Assembly: GCA_963663365.2 (NCBI GenBank)
Contig: CAXXIH010000003.1
Location: 558,001-622,000 of the forward strand
Reading direction: 5' to 3'
Length of the DNA stretch: 64,000 nucleotides
Source: G963663365 sp963663365
GTDB taxonomy: Bacteria > Hinthialibacterota > Hinthialibacteria > Hinthialibacterales > G963663365
The position numbers and the translations under genes were made by a program. Shown in pieces: positions 44,626 through 53,216 of the stretch (position 1 is the first letter of the stretch; each line of letters begins with the position of its first letter). Below the pieces are notes generated by a model. That model was given only the letters and a program-made list of their open reading frames with translations, was not told the origin of the DNA and searched no databases.

Positions 44626-45594
44626 ATGCCGGATATGTCACGGAAAGCGCTGAAAGTCTTCAGCGGAAATTCCAACAAACCTCTCGCGGAAGAAATCTGT
44701 CAGCATCTGGATATCGAACTGGGTAAAGTTGAGATTCACGAGTTTACCAACCAAAACCTTTTCGTACGTATCGAAGAGAACGTGCGCGAATCCGATGTAT
44801 TTGTCGTGCAGACCTCCGCGCCACCTGTCAATACGCGCTTGATGGAACTGTTGCTCATGATCGATGCGCTCAAAGCGGCATCGGCGCGGCGGGTTACGGC
44901 CGTTGTTCCCTACTTTCCGTATGTTCGTAGCGACAAAAAAGACCAGCCCCGTATTTCTATTGCCGCACGTTTGGTGGCCGATCTGCTTGAAACAGCCGGT
45001 GCGGACCGTGTCTTAATGATGAATCTGCACTCATTCCAAATTCAGGGCTTCTTTGGTGTACCGGCCGACCACTTGTTGGCGACTCCCATTATGGTCGACT
45101 ATTTCAAGAAGCAGGATTTATCCAATACCGTTATCGTCGCCCCGGATGCGGGCAGCGCCAAACGCGGCGAAAAATACGCGCGGCTTTTGGATCTTCCACT
45201 GGCGATTATCGATAAACGCCGCACAGGCAACAAAGATAAATCAGTAGTGAAGCACGTTATCGGCGATGTGGCCGGAAAAAGAGCCATCATTATGGATGAC
45301 GAGATCAGTACGGGCGGATCACTCCTCAATACAGTCAGCACGCTTGAAGAATACGATTGCAAAGAAATCAGCGCCGGCGCTATCCACCCGGTTTTATGCG
45401 GCGATGCCATCCCGCGTATTCAAGCCTCGGCGCTTAGCGAAGTCGTTGTGACCAACACAGTGCCGATTCCGCCGGAAAAGAAGATTGACAAGATCAAAGT
45501 CTTGTCAGTAGGGCGGATGTTTGCCAAAGCCATTCGGAGAATTCACGACGGCGAATCGGTCAGCGTACTCTTTTCACCTTACGAGGACTTTTAG
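44626..45594 (+). CDS. prs: Ribose-phosphate pyrophosphokinase
   Basis: 322 residues; GGAG lies six bases before the ATG, within the end of the preceding gene, so translation is probably coupled. It makes PRPP from ribose 5-phosphate and ATP for nucleotide, His and Trp synthesis. Flexible loop and catalytic region YFPYVRSDKKDQPRISIAAR (about 100-119), NLHSFQIQGFF with the conserved His (about 134-144) and the PRPP loop IMDDEISTGGSLLN (about 224-237) are present. YVRSDKK differs from the more common YARQDRK, marking a divergent branch of the family. It lies between the acetate-kinase-like and GalU-like genes. Confidence 0.93.
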   Translation: MPDMSRKALKVFSGNSNKPLAEEICQHLDIELGKVEIHEFTNQNLFVRIEENVRESDVFVVQTSAPPVNTRLMELLLMIDALKAASARRVTAVVPYFPYVRSDKKDQPRISIAARLVADLLETAGADRVLMMNLHSFQIQGFFGVPADHLLATPIMVDYFKKQDLSNTVIVAPDAGSAKRGEKYARLLDLPLAIIDKRRTGNKDKSVVKHVIGDVAGKRAIIMDDEISTGGSLLNTVSTLEEYDCKEISAGAIHPVLCGDAIPRIQASALSEVVVTNTVPIPPEKKIDKIKVLSVGRMFAKAIRRIHDGESVSVLFSPYEDF

Positions 45595-45650
45595 TCGTTT
45601 GATTGGCCGGAGACCTACCGGCCGTGGAGTTCCATGGGTAAGGCGGTCGA

Positions 45651-46586
45651 TTGATTGTGAGTCCCGGGCCTATACGCAAAGCCGTTATCCCTGCCGCAGG
45701 TTATGCTACACGCCAGTACCCGGCCTCCGCTTCTGTACCGAAGGGGCTTTTCCCGGTGGTTGACCTCGATGGTCTAACAAAACCGGTTCTGCAGTTGGCG
45801 GTTGAAGAGGCTGTCCGCTCGGGGATTGAAGAAATCGCCATCGTCTCCCATCCCGATGATGAAGCCTGCTACCGAAAGGCATTCTCGGGGCTTCCGGCAT
45901 CTCATAAAAAGGCATTTGCCTCGCGCCCCGGTGCGCTTGAACAGTCGGACTATCTGGCTTCGCTCGGGGAACGGATTACCTTTGTCTACCAGAATGAGCC
46001 GCGTGGTTATGGCCATGCAGTTTGGTGCGCGGCCGATTGGACCGGAGATGAGCCGTTTTTGGTGATGCTCGGGGACCATGTATTTATTTCGCATGGCGAT
46101 GTCCCCTGTGCGCGCCAGCTCCTGGATGCATTTGCAGCACTGCAAAAATCCGTATCGGGACTGCACCGGTTGGGGCCGGACGATTTATGCGGCTTTGGGA
46201 TTGTACGGGCCAAGCCTCTTGAGACGTATCCGAGAGGCTATGCTTTTGAAGAGATCACCGAAAAACCCTCTCCGGAACATGCCGCGCAACATTTTCGCAT
46301 TCCGGGATTACCACCGGATACCTATTTGGGCTGGTTTGGCCTTCATGCCGTAACTACCCGGATTATGGAGTGCTTGGCAAAACGTGCGGCAACTGAGCCG
46401 GATGCGGAGATAGGCTTCACTGAGGCACAGCGGGATTTGATGCTTCTTGAAGGTTTCTGCGGCCTGGAAATTGATGGCGCTGTATACGATACCGGACAAG
46501 CCGGCAAATACTTGGAAACGCAGATCCGGCTGGGCCTGCTTGGCCCCTATCGAGAGGGGCTTCATTCCATCTTCGATATCCGCTAG
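45651..46586 (+). CDS. GalU-like UTP-sugar-1-phosphate uridylyltransferase
   Basis: 311 residues. AAGGCGG lies upstream of a TTG at 45651; a GTG at 45657 is the alternative start. The nucleotidyltransferase A motif reads KAVIPAAGYATRQYPASASV (about residues 10-29), where GalU usually has AGLGTR; the rest, PKGLFPVVD, VLQLAVEEAVRSGIEEIAIV, GYGHAVWCA and LVMLGDHVF, follows GalU. The second half has a GFGIVRA and a EITEKPSPE segment like GalU. UDP-glucose or UDP-glucuronate synthesis is possible. The altered loop leaves the base and sugar open. It follows prs on the same strand. Confidence 0.78.
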   Translation: MIVSPGPIRKAVIPAAGYATRQYPASASVPKGLFPVVDLDGLTKPVLQLAVEEAVRSGIEEIAIVSHPDDEACYRKAFSGLPASHKKAFASRPGALEQSDYLASLGERITFVYQNEPRGYGHAVWCAADWTGDEPFLVMLGDHVFISHGDVPCARQLLDAFAALQKSVSGLHRLGPDDLCGFGIVRAKPLETYPRGYAFEEITEKPSPEHAAQHFRIPGLPPDTYLGWFGLHAVTTRIMECLAKRAATEPDAEIGFTEAQRDLMLLEGFCGLEIDGAVYDTGQAGKYLETQIRLGLLGPYREGLHSIFDIR

Positions 46587-46701
46587 TTTCGCGTTCCCAA
46601 CTAAAGCGTTTTAGTCTATCCTCAATTTTTAGAGATATGACATCTTCTCGTATTTTTGTTAGATATATTGTTATTAGCACTTAACAACGAGGTTTTATGA
46701 A

Positions 46702-47604
46702 ATGGGTTTTGAAGGCATTTACCCCGCTGCGCCGACTCCCTTTACCGCCAATGGTGAAAAAGTTGATGAAGGTGCGTTGCGGACGATTATCGATCATTTA
46801 ATAGGCCAGGGTGTGCAAGGCTTTTTTGCATTGGGGTCGACCGGCGAAGGTCCCATGCTCACGTTGGAAGAGCACAAGCGCATTAATGATATCTTCATGG
46901 AACAGTGCAAAGGCCGCGTGCGGGTATTTATGCAGATTGGCCGTAACCTGCTTTCAGAGACCATCGAAATGGCCAAATATGCGGCCAAATCCGGCGTGGA
47001 TGGCGTTGCCGGTCTCTTGCCTTGGTTTTATGCCTGCGATTCGTTGGCAACGGTCAACTATTTTGAAACATTGTCAAAAGCGGTCAGCGGTACGCCGTTG
47101 TTTATCTACAACATCCCCGTTCGTACCGGAAACACGCTCACATTCGAAGCACTCGAAGAACTCTGCAAGCGTTGCCCCAACATGGCCGGTGTTAAAGAGA
47201 GCGGCTCACTGGAAAACATCGAGCAATGGCTGCGACTGCAAAACGATAACTTCCGTGTCTTCTGCGGCAACGACCTGTTCGAATACGACTCCTACAAGAT
47301 AGGCGTGCGTTCCATTGTGGCCGCGTTTGCGACATGGATGCCGGAAACTTTCTTGGCTTTCGATAAGGCGGCCAATGCCGGGGACTGGGATGAGGCCCAA
47401 AAACAACAGGACCGGATTAAAGAAGTCATCACTCCGATTATTCACCCCGATTTAATGCCCAACTTGAATTCCAGCATCAAGGCCGGTCTGAAGATGCAGG
47501 GCCTGCCCGCCGGTTTTGTGCGTCCGCCCAATCGCGAACTCACCGATGAAGAAACCGAGCGTGTCCATAAAGCGCTTCTGGCTTCAGGATTTCTAAAAGA
47601 ATAG
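46702..47604 (+). CDS. DapA-family aldolase (dihydrodipicolinate synthase/N-acetylneuraminate lyase group)
   Basis: 300 residues, ATG after GAGG. The class I aldolase barrel motifs are present: GFFALGSTGEGPMLT (phosphate/carboxylate loop), YNIPVRTGN with the catalytic Tyr (about 135) and AGVKESGS with the Schiff-base Lys (about 163). The loop GSTGE rather than GTTGE leans toward the N-acetylneuraminate lyase or other pyruvate-aldolase branches, so I give no dapA symbol. A terminator follows, and the gap to the GalU-like gene is 115 bases, so it may have its own promoter. Confidence 0.88.
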   Translation: MGFEGIYPAAPTPFTANGEKVDEGALRTIIDHLIGQGVQGFFALGSTGEGPMLTLEEHKRINDIFMEQCKGRVRVFMQIGRNLLSETIEMAKYAAKSGVDGVAGLLPWFYACDSLATVNYFETLSKAVSGTPLFIYNIPVRTGNTLTFEALEELCKRCPNMAGVKESGSLENIEQWLRLQNDNFRVFCGNDLFEYDSYKIGVRSIVAAFATWMPETFLAFDKAANAGDWDEAQKQQDRIKEVITPIIHPDLMPNLNSSIKAGLKMQGLPAGFVRPPNRELTDEETERVHKALLASGFLKE

Positions 47605-47641
47605 AAACGATTTCAGGTTGAGTTTTCTTACGTAAGTTGCT

Positions 47642-47680
47642 CCGGGAGGATGAGCGTGGTCTCATCCTCTCGGTTTTTTA
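47642..47680 (+). terminator. Intrinsic terminator after the DapA-family gene
   Basis: GAGGATGAG and CTCATCCTC, extended by further GC pairs on each side with one GU pair, form a stem around a six-base loop, followed by a TTTTTT run. The same arm sequence (GGGAGGATGA) recurs in the terminator at 50733-50763. Confidence 0.87.
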
Positions 47681-47709
47681 TGCGTCAGCATGTTCTGATA
47701 TACGGATTG

Positions 47710-47778
47710 GGCTACCGCTTGAGCTAATTGGCTATTAATTGGCTACTCTTGGCAGAATAGGCTATTATTAGGCTACTC
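47710..47778 (+). repeat. Imperfect direct repeats upstream of fic
   Basis: A 19-base unit of the form GGCTATTA-x5-GGCTAC-TC occurs at 47730-47748 and again at 47760-47778, exactly 30 bases apart. A third GGCTAC lies at 47710-47715. The last copy ends just before the Fic Shine-Dalgarno. The spacing of about three helical turns places the sites on one DNA face, as expected for an operator bound by a regulator, possibly the C-terminal winged helix of the Fic protein itself. Confidence 0.6.
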
Positions 47779-47799
47779 CAGGAACAGGAGTGACCGGCC

Positions 47800-48843
47800 A
47801 TGCTTACACTCGATCCCCTTCAATTGCCAAGAACAGATATCCCCGTCAGCACGGGATGGCTGCTCGGTTCCTGCATGGAAGCGCGTGGGAAACAAGACCT
47901 CTGGATTCGTCAAAAGCCTGAAGTGCTTGATGCGCTTCGTACACAGTCGATTATCCAAAGCGTGGAGTCTTCAAACCGTATCGAAGGTGTAACCGTGGAA
48001 ACGGACCGGCTTCGGCCGCTGGTCATGGGAAAAACCAAACCGCGTGACCGTTCCGAAGAGGAACTCGCCGGGTATAGGCGGGCTATCGATTGGATTTTTT
48101 CACGAAAGAATCCGGCTGCAATTACTCCCAAGATTATATTGCGGCTGCATGAAATGGCTCAACGTGGCTCGATTGGCGATGCCGGAGTGTGGAAAAGCCG
48201 GAATAATGAAATCATCGAAATCCTCCCCAATGGGAAACGCAAGATTCGCTTTCGGCCTACACCCGCCAAAGATACTCCGCTGGTTGTCGACAATTTATGC
48301 CGGAATTACGTATATTTTTGTGTAGGACAAAACGTACCGATGTTGCTGGTTATCGCTACCTTCGTTTTTGATTTTCTTTGCATTCATCCATTCCGGGATG
48401 GCAATGGCCGTGTTTCACGTCTGCTCACAACCCTTCTTTTGCACGCCCATGGTTTTCAAGTCGTACGGTATATAAGTCTTGAACGGCTTGTTGAAGAGAG
48501 CAAAGACGAGTATTACCAGGTTTTAGCTGCTTGTTCGCAAAAGTGGCATGAGGGAAAGAATCAGATTGTTCCGTGGTGGAATTATTTCTTGGGTGTGGTG
48601 CACCGTGCCTATAAAGAGTTCGAGCAAAAGGTTGAATCGGTAGATGCTCGTCCGGCCAAAAGCGAACTGATCCGCCAAACCGTGCTTGCGCAAACTGAAC
48701 CGTTCGCCTTAAGCGATATAAGCACTCAACTCCCGTTTGCCAGCCCCCAACTTATTAAAAAAGTCTTGGCCGCACTAAAGAAACAGAATGCCGTTCGTCT
48801 CACCGGCCGCGGCCGTAGCGCCAGGTGGGAAGTTGTGCAGTGA
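47800..48843 (+). CDS. Fic family protein with N-terminal inhibitory motif and C-terminal winged helix
   Basis: 347 residues; CAGGAG lies nine bases before the ATG. The Fic core HPFRDGNGRVSRLL (about 196-209) carries the catalytic His and the phosphate-binding GNGR, so AMP or another nucleotide part can be transferred to a target protein. The N-terminal SSNRIEGV (about 57-64) matches the [S/T]xxxE[G/N] inhibitory helix of class II Fic proteins, with Glu placed to block ATP. The C-terminal 70 residues, with PFASPQLIKKVLAALKKQN, look like a winged helix that could bind DNA. No antitoxin gene is adjacent. Direct repeats sit in its promoter region. Confidence 0.93.
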   Translation: MLTLDPLQLPRTDIPVSTGWLLGSCMEARGKQDLWIRQKPEVLDALRTQSIIQSVESSNRIEGVTVETDRLRPLVMGKTKPRDRSEEELAGYRRAIDWIFSRKNPAAITPKIILRLHEMAQRGSIGDAGVWKSRNNEIIEILPNGKRKIRFRPTPAKDTPLVVDNLCRNYVYFCVGQNVPMLLVIATFVFDFLCIHPFRDGNGRVSRLLTTLLLHAHGFQVVRYISLERLVEESKDEYYQVLAACSQKWHEGKNQIVPWWNYFLGVVHRAYKEFEQKVESVDARPAKSELIRQTVLAQTEPFALSDISTQLPFASPQLIKKVLAALKKQNAVRLTGRGRSARWEVVQ

Positions 48844-49021
48844 TTGATAATCTTTATTTGCTAATTCATAAGGTACATACGTATCTCCAAATCCACCAAC
48901 TTACTCCAATGGGTGGCCCAGATCAATCTTTTATCTGGGTGCGTTAGCACAAGAGGTGGTAGAAGGTTATGTTTACCGCATAGACTCTTTCTCTATCCAC
49001 CAACTCCCTTAATCACCCATA

Positions 49022-49252
49022 CCAAGCACCGAAGGTGCGCAAGGTAATAGCCTGGGGCGAGCGAAGCGGAGCCCCAGGTTAAAAGCAATAAAATCTCAAG
49101 CCCTGTAGGGGCGTAAGAAATGTATTTCCCTTACGCACTTACAGCGCTTAGGGATTGTGGGGTCACGCTTACCCAGGCTGGCGCCCTGCGTCGGTCTACG
49201 ACCAACTTGGGCTGAACCTGGGCTATTCCCTTGCCGCACCTCCGGTGCTTGG
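49022..49252. repeat. Long inverted-repeat element (231 bp)
   Basis: The two ends, 49022-49055 and 49217-49252, are near-perfect inverted copies (about 35 bases, sharing CCAAGCACCG and AGGTGC). Inside are further palindromes, including GCCTGGGG...CCCCAGG (49050-49079) and CCCTGTAGGGGC near 49107. No ORF is inside. It looks like a MITE-like or other small dispersed element; a similar partial module lies at 49363-49465. Confidence 0.55.
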
Positions 49253-49362
49253 ATTTGTGCAAATGATTGAAGTTGCATGCATTGATAAATATAAAATTTT
49301 CAAAAAGTGGCGTACCGCCAAAACAATCTCCCTATTTGCCTACTAAATCAAAAACTCACACC

Positions 49363-49465
49363 ATGCCCCAAAGGGGCAAGAGATTGAAGCCCCAGGCAAG
49401 CGTAGCGCAGCCTGGGGTTAAGAACATTACCCCCCCCCGGCCCTGTAGGGGCCGCAGAAATAAAA
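49363..49465. repeat. Partial copy of the palindromic module
   Basis: Contains GCCCCAAAGGGGC, then GCCCCAGGCAAGCG with CGCAGCCTGGGG as an inverted pair, and GGCCCTGTAGGGGCC. These units match the inner part of the element at 49022-49252. A C-run (CCCCCCCCC) near 49430 is unusual and might be a sequence or assembly weak point. Confidence 0.45.
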
Positions 49466-49536
49466 CAACATTTAGAAAACCTTTCTCCTATCCACCAACC
49501 TTCGCAAAATCTTTGTGCTTTCGTGATTCCACTCCC

Positions 49537-50628
49537 TCACCTCTCCCCATACGCCCCTGCCTCATCACCAACGGCGGACTGCACAAACTCACTCACGTCC
49601 CAAACCGTGATTTTCCCATACCGTGTGCCAACAACCACCTTACTTCCGTCGGGTGACCATGCCCCGGCTGTGCTGTAGCCGGCGGGATCGGGTATGGCAG
49701 CAATCGGCTGGCCGGTGTCCGCATCCCAAATTGTGCCCCAATCGCTGATCGAGGACTTCCCGAGCATATATTTCCCATTCGGTGAGTAGTCAAATAATGC
49801 TTCGGCTCCTTCGAACGAGCCTACCCGTAAATGTGTGCCCAAATCGAATATCTTTTCCCCAACCGCCCAATGTTTTTCGTCGGGAGAGAAGTGAGCACGG
49901 TCTCCCGGTCCGTAAATGCGCATAACCTGCCAATCGCTCAGGTCTATCAGCTCGTCGTAACCCATAACCACCTGCACACCCGGGTAGTATTCATACCAAT
50001 AACCGTATAGGGCATATATATATCTCCCATTAGGCGATACATCGATACTACTGCAATAGCGGAGAATAATTTCCTCGTTATTCACAATTATAGGTCCTTT
50101 GCTTTTCGTATCGAGAAGTTCACCGGTATCACAATCCCAAATTTTGATTTCAGCGAAAGAGCCTTCCTGGCCCTCCGGCAAAACGGCTCCGCACGTAAAT
50201 ACTTGATTTTCATCCGCTGAAAACCTCGCGTTGTATAACAAATATGAATGTGAAAACGTATGTAGCACCGACTTTGTGGAGATGTCTAATAAGATTGCGC
50301 CCTCCTCTGGTTTTGTGCGTATAAGCATGCGTTGACCATCGGCGGAATAATCGCAAAGCGAACCGGCATAAACGGTTCCCAAAAACTGCCCGGACAGTGG
50401 ATTCCAGCTTTTTATACTATAATCCGTATGAGGAGTATCGGTTGGACTTTTATCTCGGCCGCGTGTGTATAAAATTGTTGTGTCGACAGAGTAGAACAAT
50501 GTAGATACCTCATCCGTATATGCCTGAAATTCCAAAAGCTTATTCTCAACGATTTCGTATCCGTACACAGATGTAAAAAAAAGTGGAACAAAAAGAAAAG
50601 TGATAACGATTCTCAGTTTTAGGTTCAT
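49537..50628 (-). CDS. Secreted WD40-like beta-propeller protein
   Basis: 363 residues with AGGAGGG four bases before the ATG and a Sec signal peptide (LRIVITFLFVPLFFTSVYGY, cleavage about residue 24). WD40-like blades are visible as repeated units ending in a WD-type dipeptide: IKSWNPLSGQ, IKIWDCDTGE, TIWDADTGQ and ITVWDVSEF, each preceded by phrases such as FSPDEKHWAV and WSPDGSKVVV. At least five blades can be counted. Function unknown; such proteins usually bind other proteins. It lies alone between the repeat region and the oxidoreductase. Confidence 0.82.
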   Translation of the reverse strand: MNLKLRIVITFLFVPLFFTSVYGYEIVENKLLEFQAYTDEVSTLFYSVDTTILYTRGRDKSPTDTPHTDYSIKSWNPLSGQFLGTVYAGSLCDYSADGQRMLIRTKPEEGAILLDISTKSVLHTFSHSYLLYNARFSADENQVFTCGAVLPEGQEGSFAEIKIWDCDTGELLDTKSKGPIIVNNEEIILRYCSSIDVSPNGRYIYALYGYWYEYYPGVQVVMGYDELIDLSDWQVMRIYGPGDRAHFSPDEKHWAVGEKIFDLGTHLRVGSFEGAEALFDYSPNGKYMLGKSSISDWGTIWDADTGQPIAAIPDPAGYSTAGAWSPDGSKVVVGTRYGKITVWDVSEFVQSAVGDEAGAYGER

Positions 50629-50725
50629 GATACCCTCCTATTGATTTATCCCAGTATGTACCTTTGCAGGATACAATAAGCAATATCTCAGTTCGTTGGC
50701 TTTGTCAACGAGTTTTTACCCCATA

Positions 50726-50763
50726 AAAAACAGCCGGGAGGATGAGTATTTCATCCTCCCGGC
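50726..50763 (-). terminator. Intrinsic terminator after the Tat-exported oxidoreductase
   Basis: A perfect 13-bp stem (50733-50745 with 50751-50763) with a five-base loop; read on the minus strand it ends in a T-run (TTTTTTA). It lies 54 bases beyond the oxidoreductase stop. Confidence 0.88.
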
Positions 50764-50816
50764 TTTTGTTTTCAGATTCGTAACACCTGTTACGGAAAGT
50801 TTTAGTTGATTTTCAA

Positions 50817-51989
50817 TTACGCCTTATTCGTTGTGGTATGCAGGTCTTTCCAAGTAACCAGTCTGGGCTCGAATTTCTTACTGGCGCGAACATACATAGC
50901 CTCATGGGCCATGAGTGACATCAATGTCGCCACGCGGCCGGTTTCGACATTGCTCAGCGGCATTTCACCTTTGCGGCAATGATCGGCAAAGGCCACAAAT
51001 TCCTCGCGTGTAGCGGCATCCCAGTCGTCGCTTTTTGCTGCGAGTTGGACCGGATCGCCTTGGTTTGGACGGGGATAACGCATCCCCTCGCAAATATCCA
51101 CACCGCCGTTCTCACCGGTTACGCGCAACATTTCGCCGGTAAAGGGATCGCACAGACGGAAAAGATGGGTGTAGGAGAAGAGCGCGCCATCGGCAAACTG
51201 GAAGGTCACCGCGCTTTTGTCTTCGGTTTGGTGTTCGGGAGGATTGTTGAGCGCTTTGGTGCTAACACCCATCGCCACGCAGTTGATCGGCTGCTCGCTT
51301 TTCATAACCCAACTCATGACATCCATATGGTGGCAGGCCTGTTCGACGATTTCACCGCCGGACATATCGACATCGGCCACCCAGCCATTGCCGATATCCC
51401 AGGTCCAGTGCCAATGCCCCTGCATAAAGTGAACCTGGCCGATATCGCCGTCGTGAATGGATTTGACGCACTTTTGGTAGTTGACGTTGTAACGGCGCTG
51501 GAAACCGATCTGGTAGATGCCTTTGGCTTTGCGGGCCGCTTTGACCACCGCATCGACTTTTTCCACGGTGCAGTCCATTGGTTTTTCGCTGAAGCAGTGC
51601 AGCCCGGCTTCGAGAACCGGGACCGCGCACTTGGCGTGGTTGCCGACTTCGGTACAGACCGCGCAAGCGTCGAGCTTTTCGGTATCGAGCATTTTTCTGA
51701 AGTCGGTATAGATTTTCGCTTTAATACCGGCCTCTTCGCAGATGGCCGCGGCTTGTTGGGCGCGGTCTTCTTTCAAATCGCAGACAGCCACAACTTTCAC
51801 GCCCGGAACCGTAAGGGCGCGTTTCATATCGCTCTTTCCACGGCCTCCGCAGCCGATCCAGCCCATGATCAAATCATTGTTGGCAGCGGTTGAGGTACGG
51901 CTGACACCCGCAGTAAGCGCCAGAACCGAAGCTCCTGCGGCTGTGGTTTGCATAAAATTACGCCGGGTTACGTTTCGACGGTCAGACAT
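50817..51989 (-). CDS. Gfo/Idh/MocA-family oxidoreductase with Tat signal
   Basis: 390 residues. A twin-arginine signal (TRRNFMQTTAAGASVLALTAG, cleavage about residue 35) suggests export in folded form with its NAD(P) cofactor. The Rossmann loop is GWIGCGGRGKSDM (about 43-55) and the family EKP motif is SEKPMDC (about 135), whose Lys is catalytic. The C-terminal domain has GGEIVEQACHHMDVMSWVM, typical for this family, with the His used in substrate binding. Substrate is likely a sugar or inositol derivative. Many such Tat-exported copies occur in planctomycete-like genomes. Confidence 0.9.
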   Translation of the reverse strand: MSDRRNVTRRNFMQTTAAGASVLALTAGVSRTSTAANNDLIMGWIGCGGRGKSDMKRALTVPGVKVVAVCDLKEDRAQQAAAICEEAGIKAKIYTDFRKMLDTEKLDACAVCTEVGNHAKCAVPVLEAGLHCFSEKPMDCTVEKVDAVVKAARKAKGIYQIGFQRRYNVNYQKCVKSIHDGDIGQVHFMQGHWHWTWDIGNGWVADVDMSGGEIVEQACHHMDVMSWVMKSEQPINCVAMGVSTKALNNPPEHQTEDKSAVTFQFADGALFSYTHLFRLCDPFTGEMLRVTGENGGVDICEGMRYPRPNQGDPVQLAAKSDDWDAATREEFVAFADHCRKGEMPLSNVETGRVATLMSLMAHEAMYVRASKKFEPRLVTWKDLHTTTNKA

Positions 51990-52241
51990 CTTTATGTTCC
52001 TTTCGCTTGGTGTTGTTCATTTCGTCGAGTCACGCCGAAATCCCTCGGCATCGGCTCGGCAAGCATTGCACGCCAAATTTCCTCGGTATGCAACCTTGTT
52101 GATCAAACGATTGTTCAATTGCCCGGGTTTTAGCCGTTTTTATCCGGGGGGGAATACCTGTCGGCTATACCTGGCAGTGCGTACAATCGGTTGAGTACAC
52201 TTGCTTTAACGAATCGCAACCGGTCTTCTGTACGCTAAATC

Positions 52242-53216
52242 ATGGAAACTCCCAACCGCCCCCTCAATCAACCGCTGCCCCGCTCTCTCAAGCCCAAAGT
52301 GCGGCTTTCGCCGGGCGGCGGCTATGCCGATGTCCTCAAGACCGTGGAGCGTGAAGACCTTCATACGGTCTGCAAAAGCGCGCATTGCCCCAATGTCGGA
52401 GAATGTTGGGGGGAGCGCACCGCCACCTTTATGTTGTTGGGGAATATTTGTACGCGCGCCTGCCGGTTCTGTGCTGTGCAAAGCGGACGGCCTAAGGAAC
52501 TTGATCGCAAGGAGCCGGAACGCGTGGCATCGGCCGTCTGCAAATTGGCCATCGATTATGCCGTCATTACCTCGGTGAACCGCGATGAACTCGAAGACGG
52601 GGGAGCCTGCATTTTTGCCGAAACCGTGGAGCGCATCCGCGATGGAAGCCCCAATACCTTAGTTGAACTGCTGGTGCCTGATTTTTGCGGAGATTTGCCG
52701 TCTTTGGATATCGTATTGGATGCCAAGCCGAATGTGCTGAATCACAATGTCGAAACGGTAGCGCGGCTTTATCCGACCATTCAGCCATGGTCGGATTGGG
52801 ATACATCGCTTGCGGTCCTTCATCATGCGCACGAGCGTGGTTTCGTGACCAAATCGGGCATCATCGTGGGCCTCGGCGAGACCAATGATGAAATCTACGA
52901 TGCGATCCGTCAGGTGCGCGATGCGGGTACGGATATCCTTACCATCGGCCAATATCTTCAGCCGACTCCTAACCATGCGCCGATACTGCGCATGGTTTCA
53001 CAAGAAGAATTTGACGCTTTCCGGGATTACGGATTGGAAATCGGTTTTGCGGCAGTGATGTCCGGCCCCTTGGTGCGCAGCTCCTACCGGGCAAAATCGG
53101 CTTATTATGCGGCCATGGAAAAGCGGGGCGAGGCTGTCAACGCTCCCGGCTGTAGCGGACATGCCGTACAAACCGATTCGGAACCATTGGTACAAATCAC
53201 GCCATTATCGGAGTAA
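52242..53216 (+). CDS. lipA: Lipoyl synthase
   Basis: 324 residues. It inserts two sulfurs into protein-bound octanoyl groups using two iron-sulfur clusters. The auxiliary cluster motif CKSAHCPNVGEC (CX4CX5C, about residues 45-56) and the radical SAM motif CTRACRFC (CX3CX2C, about 71-78) are both intact, as is the C-terminal RSSYRA whose Ser is the fourth auxiliary ligand. DVLNHNVETVARL is also typical. No lipB is near. The product would serve the H protein encoded at 20.0 kb. Its last 20 bases overlap the convergent oxidoreductase gene. Confidence 0.96.
   Translation: METPNRPLNQPLPRSLKPKVRLSPGGGYADVLKTVEREDLHTVCKSAHCPNVGECWGERTATFMLLGNICTRACRFCAVQSGRPKELDRKEPERVASAVCKLAIDYAVITSVNRDELEDGGACIFAETVERIRDGSPNTLVELLVPDFCGDLPSLDIVLDAKPNVLNHNVETVARLYPTIQPWSDWDTSLAVLHHAHERGFVTKSGIIVGLGETNDEIYDAIRQVRDAGTDILTIGQYLQPTPNHAPILRMVSQEEFDAFRDYGLEIGFAAVMSGPLVRSSYRAKSAYYAAMEKRGEAVNAPGCSGHAVQTDSEPLVQITPLSE

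Larger units (their letters stand above)
48844..49536. other. Non-coding region with palindromic repeats
   Basis: 693 bases with no supported gene. The first 180 bases show nothing. From 49022 it is filled with GC-rich palindromes built of modules such as GCCTGGGGC, GAGCCCCAGG and CCCTGTAGGGGC, described separately. No promoter or terminator is obvious. Confidence 0.6.

Noticed and set aside
47730..47778. CRISPR-like repeats before fic
   Set aside because: Only two full units with 11-base spacing and no cas genes; better explained as operator sites.
50979..51893. 304-codon open frame on the plus strand inside the Tat oxidoreductase gene
   Set aside because: It is fully antisense to a gene with clear family motifs, has His/Phe-rich low-complexity composition and no ribosome binding site.
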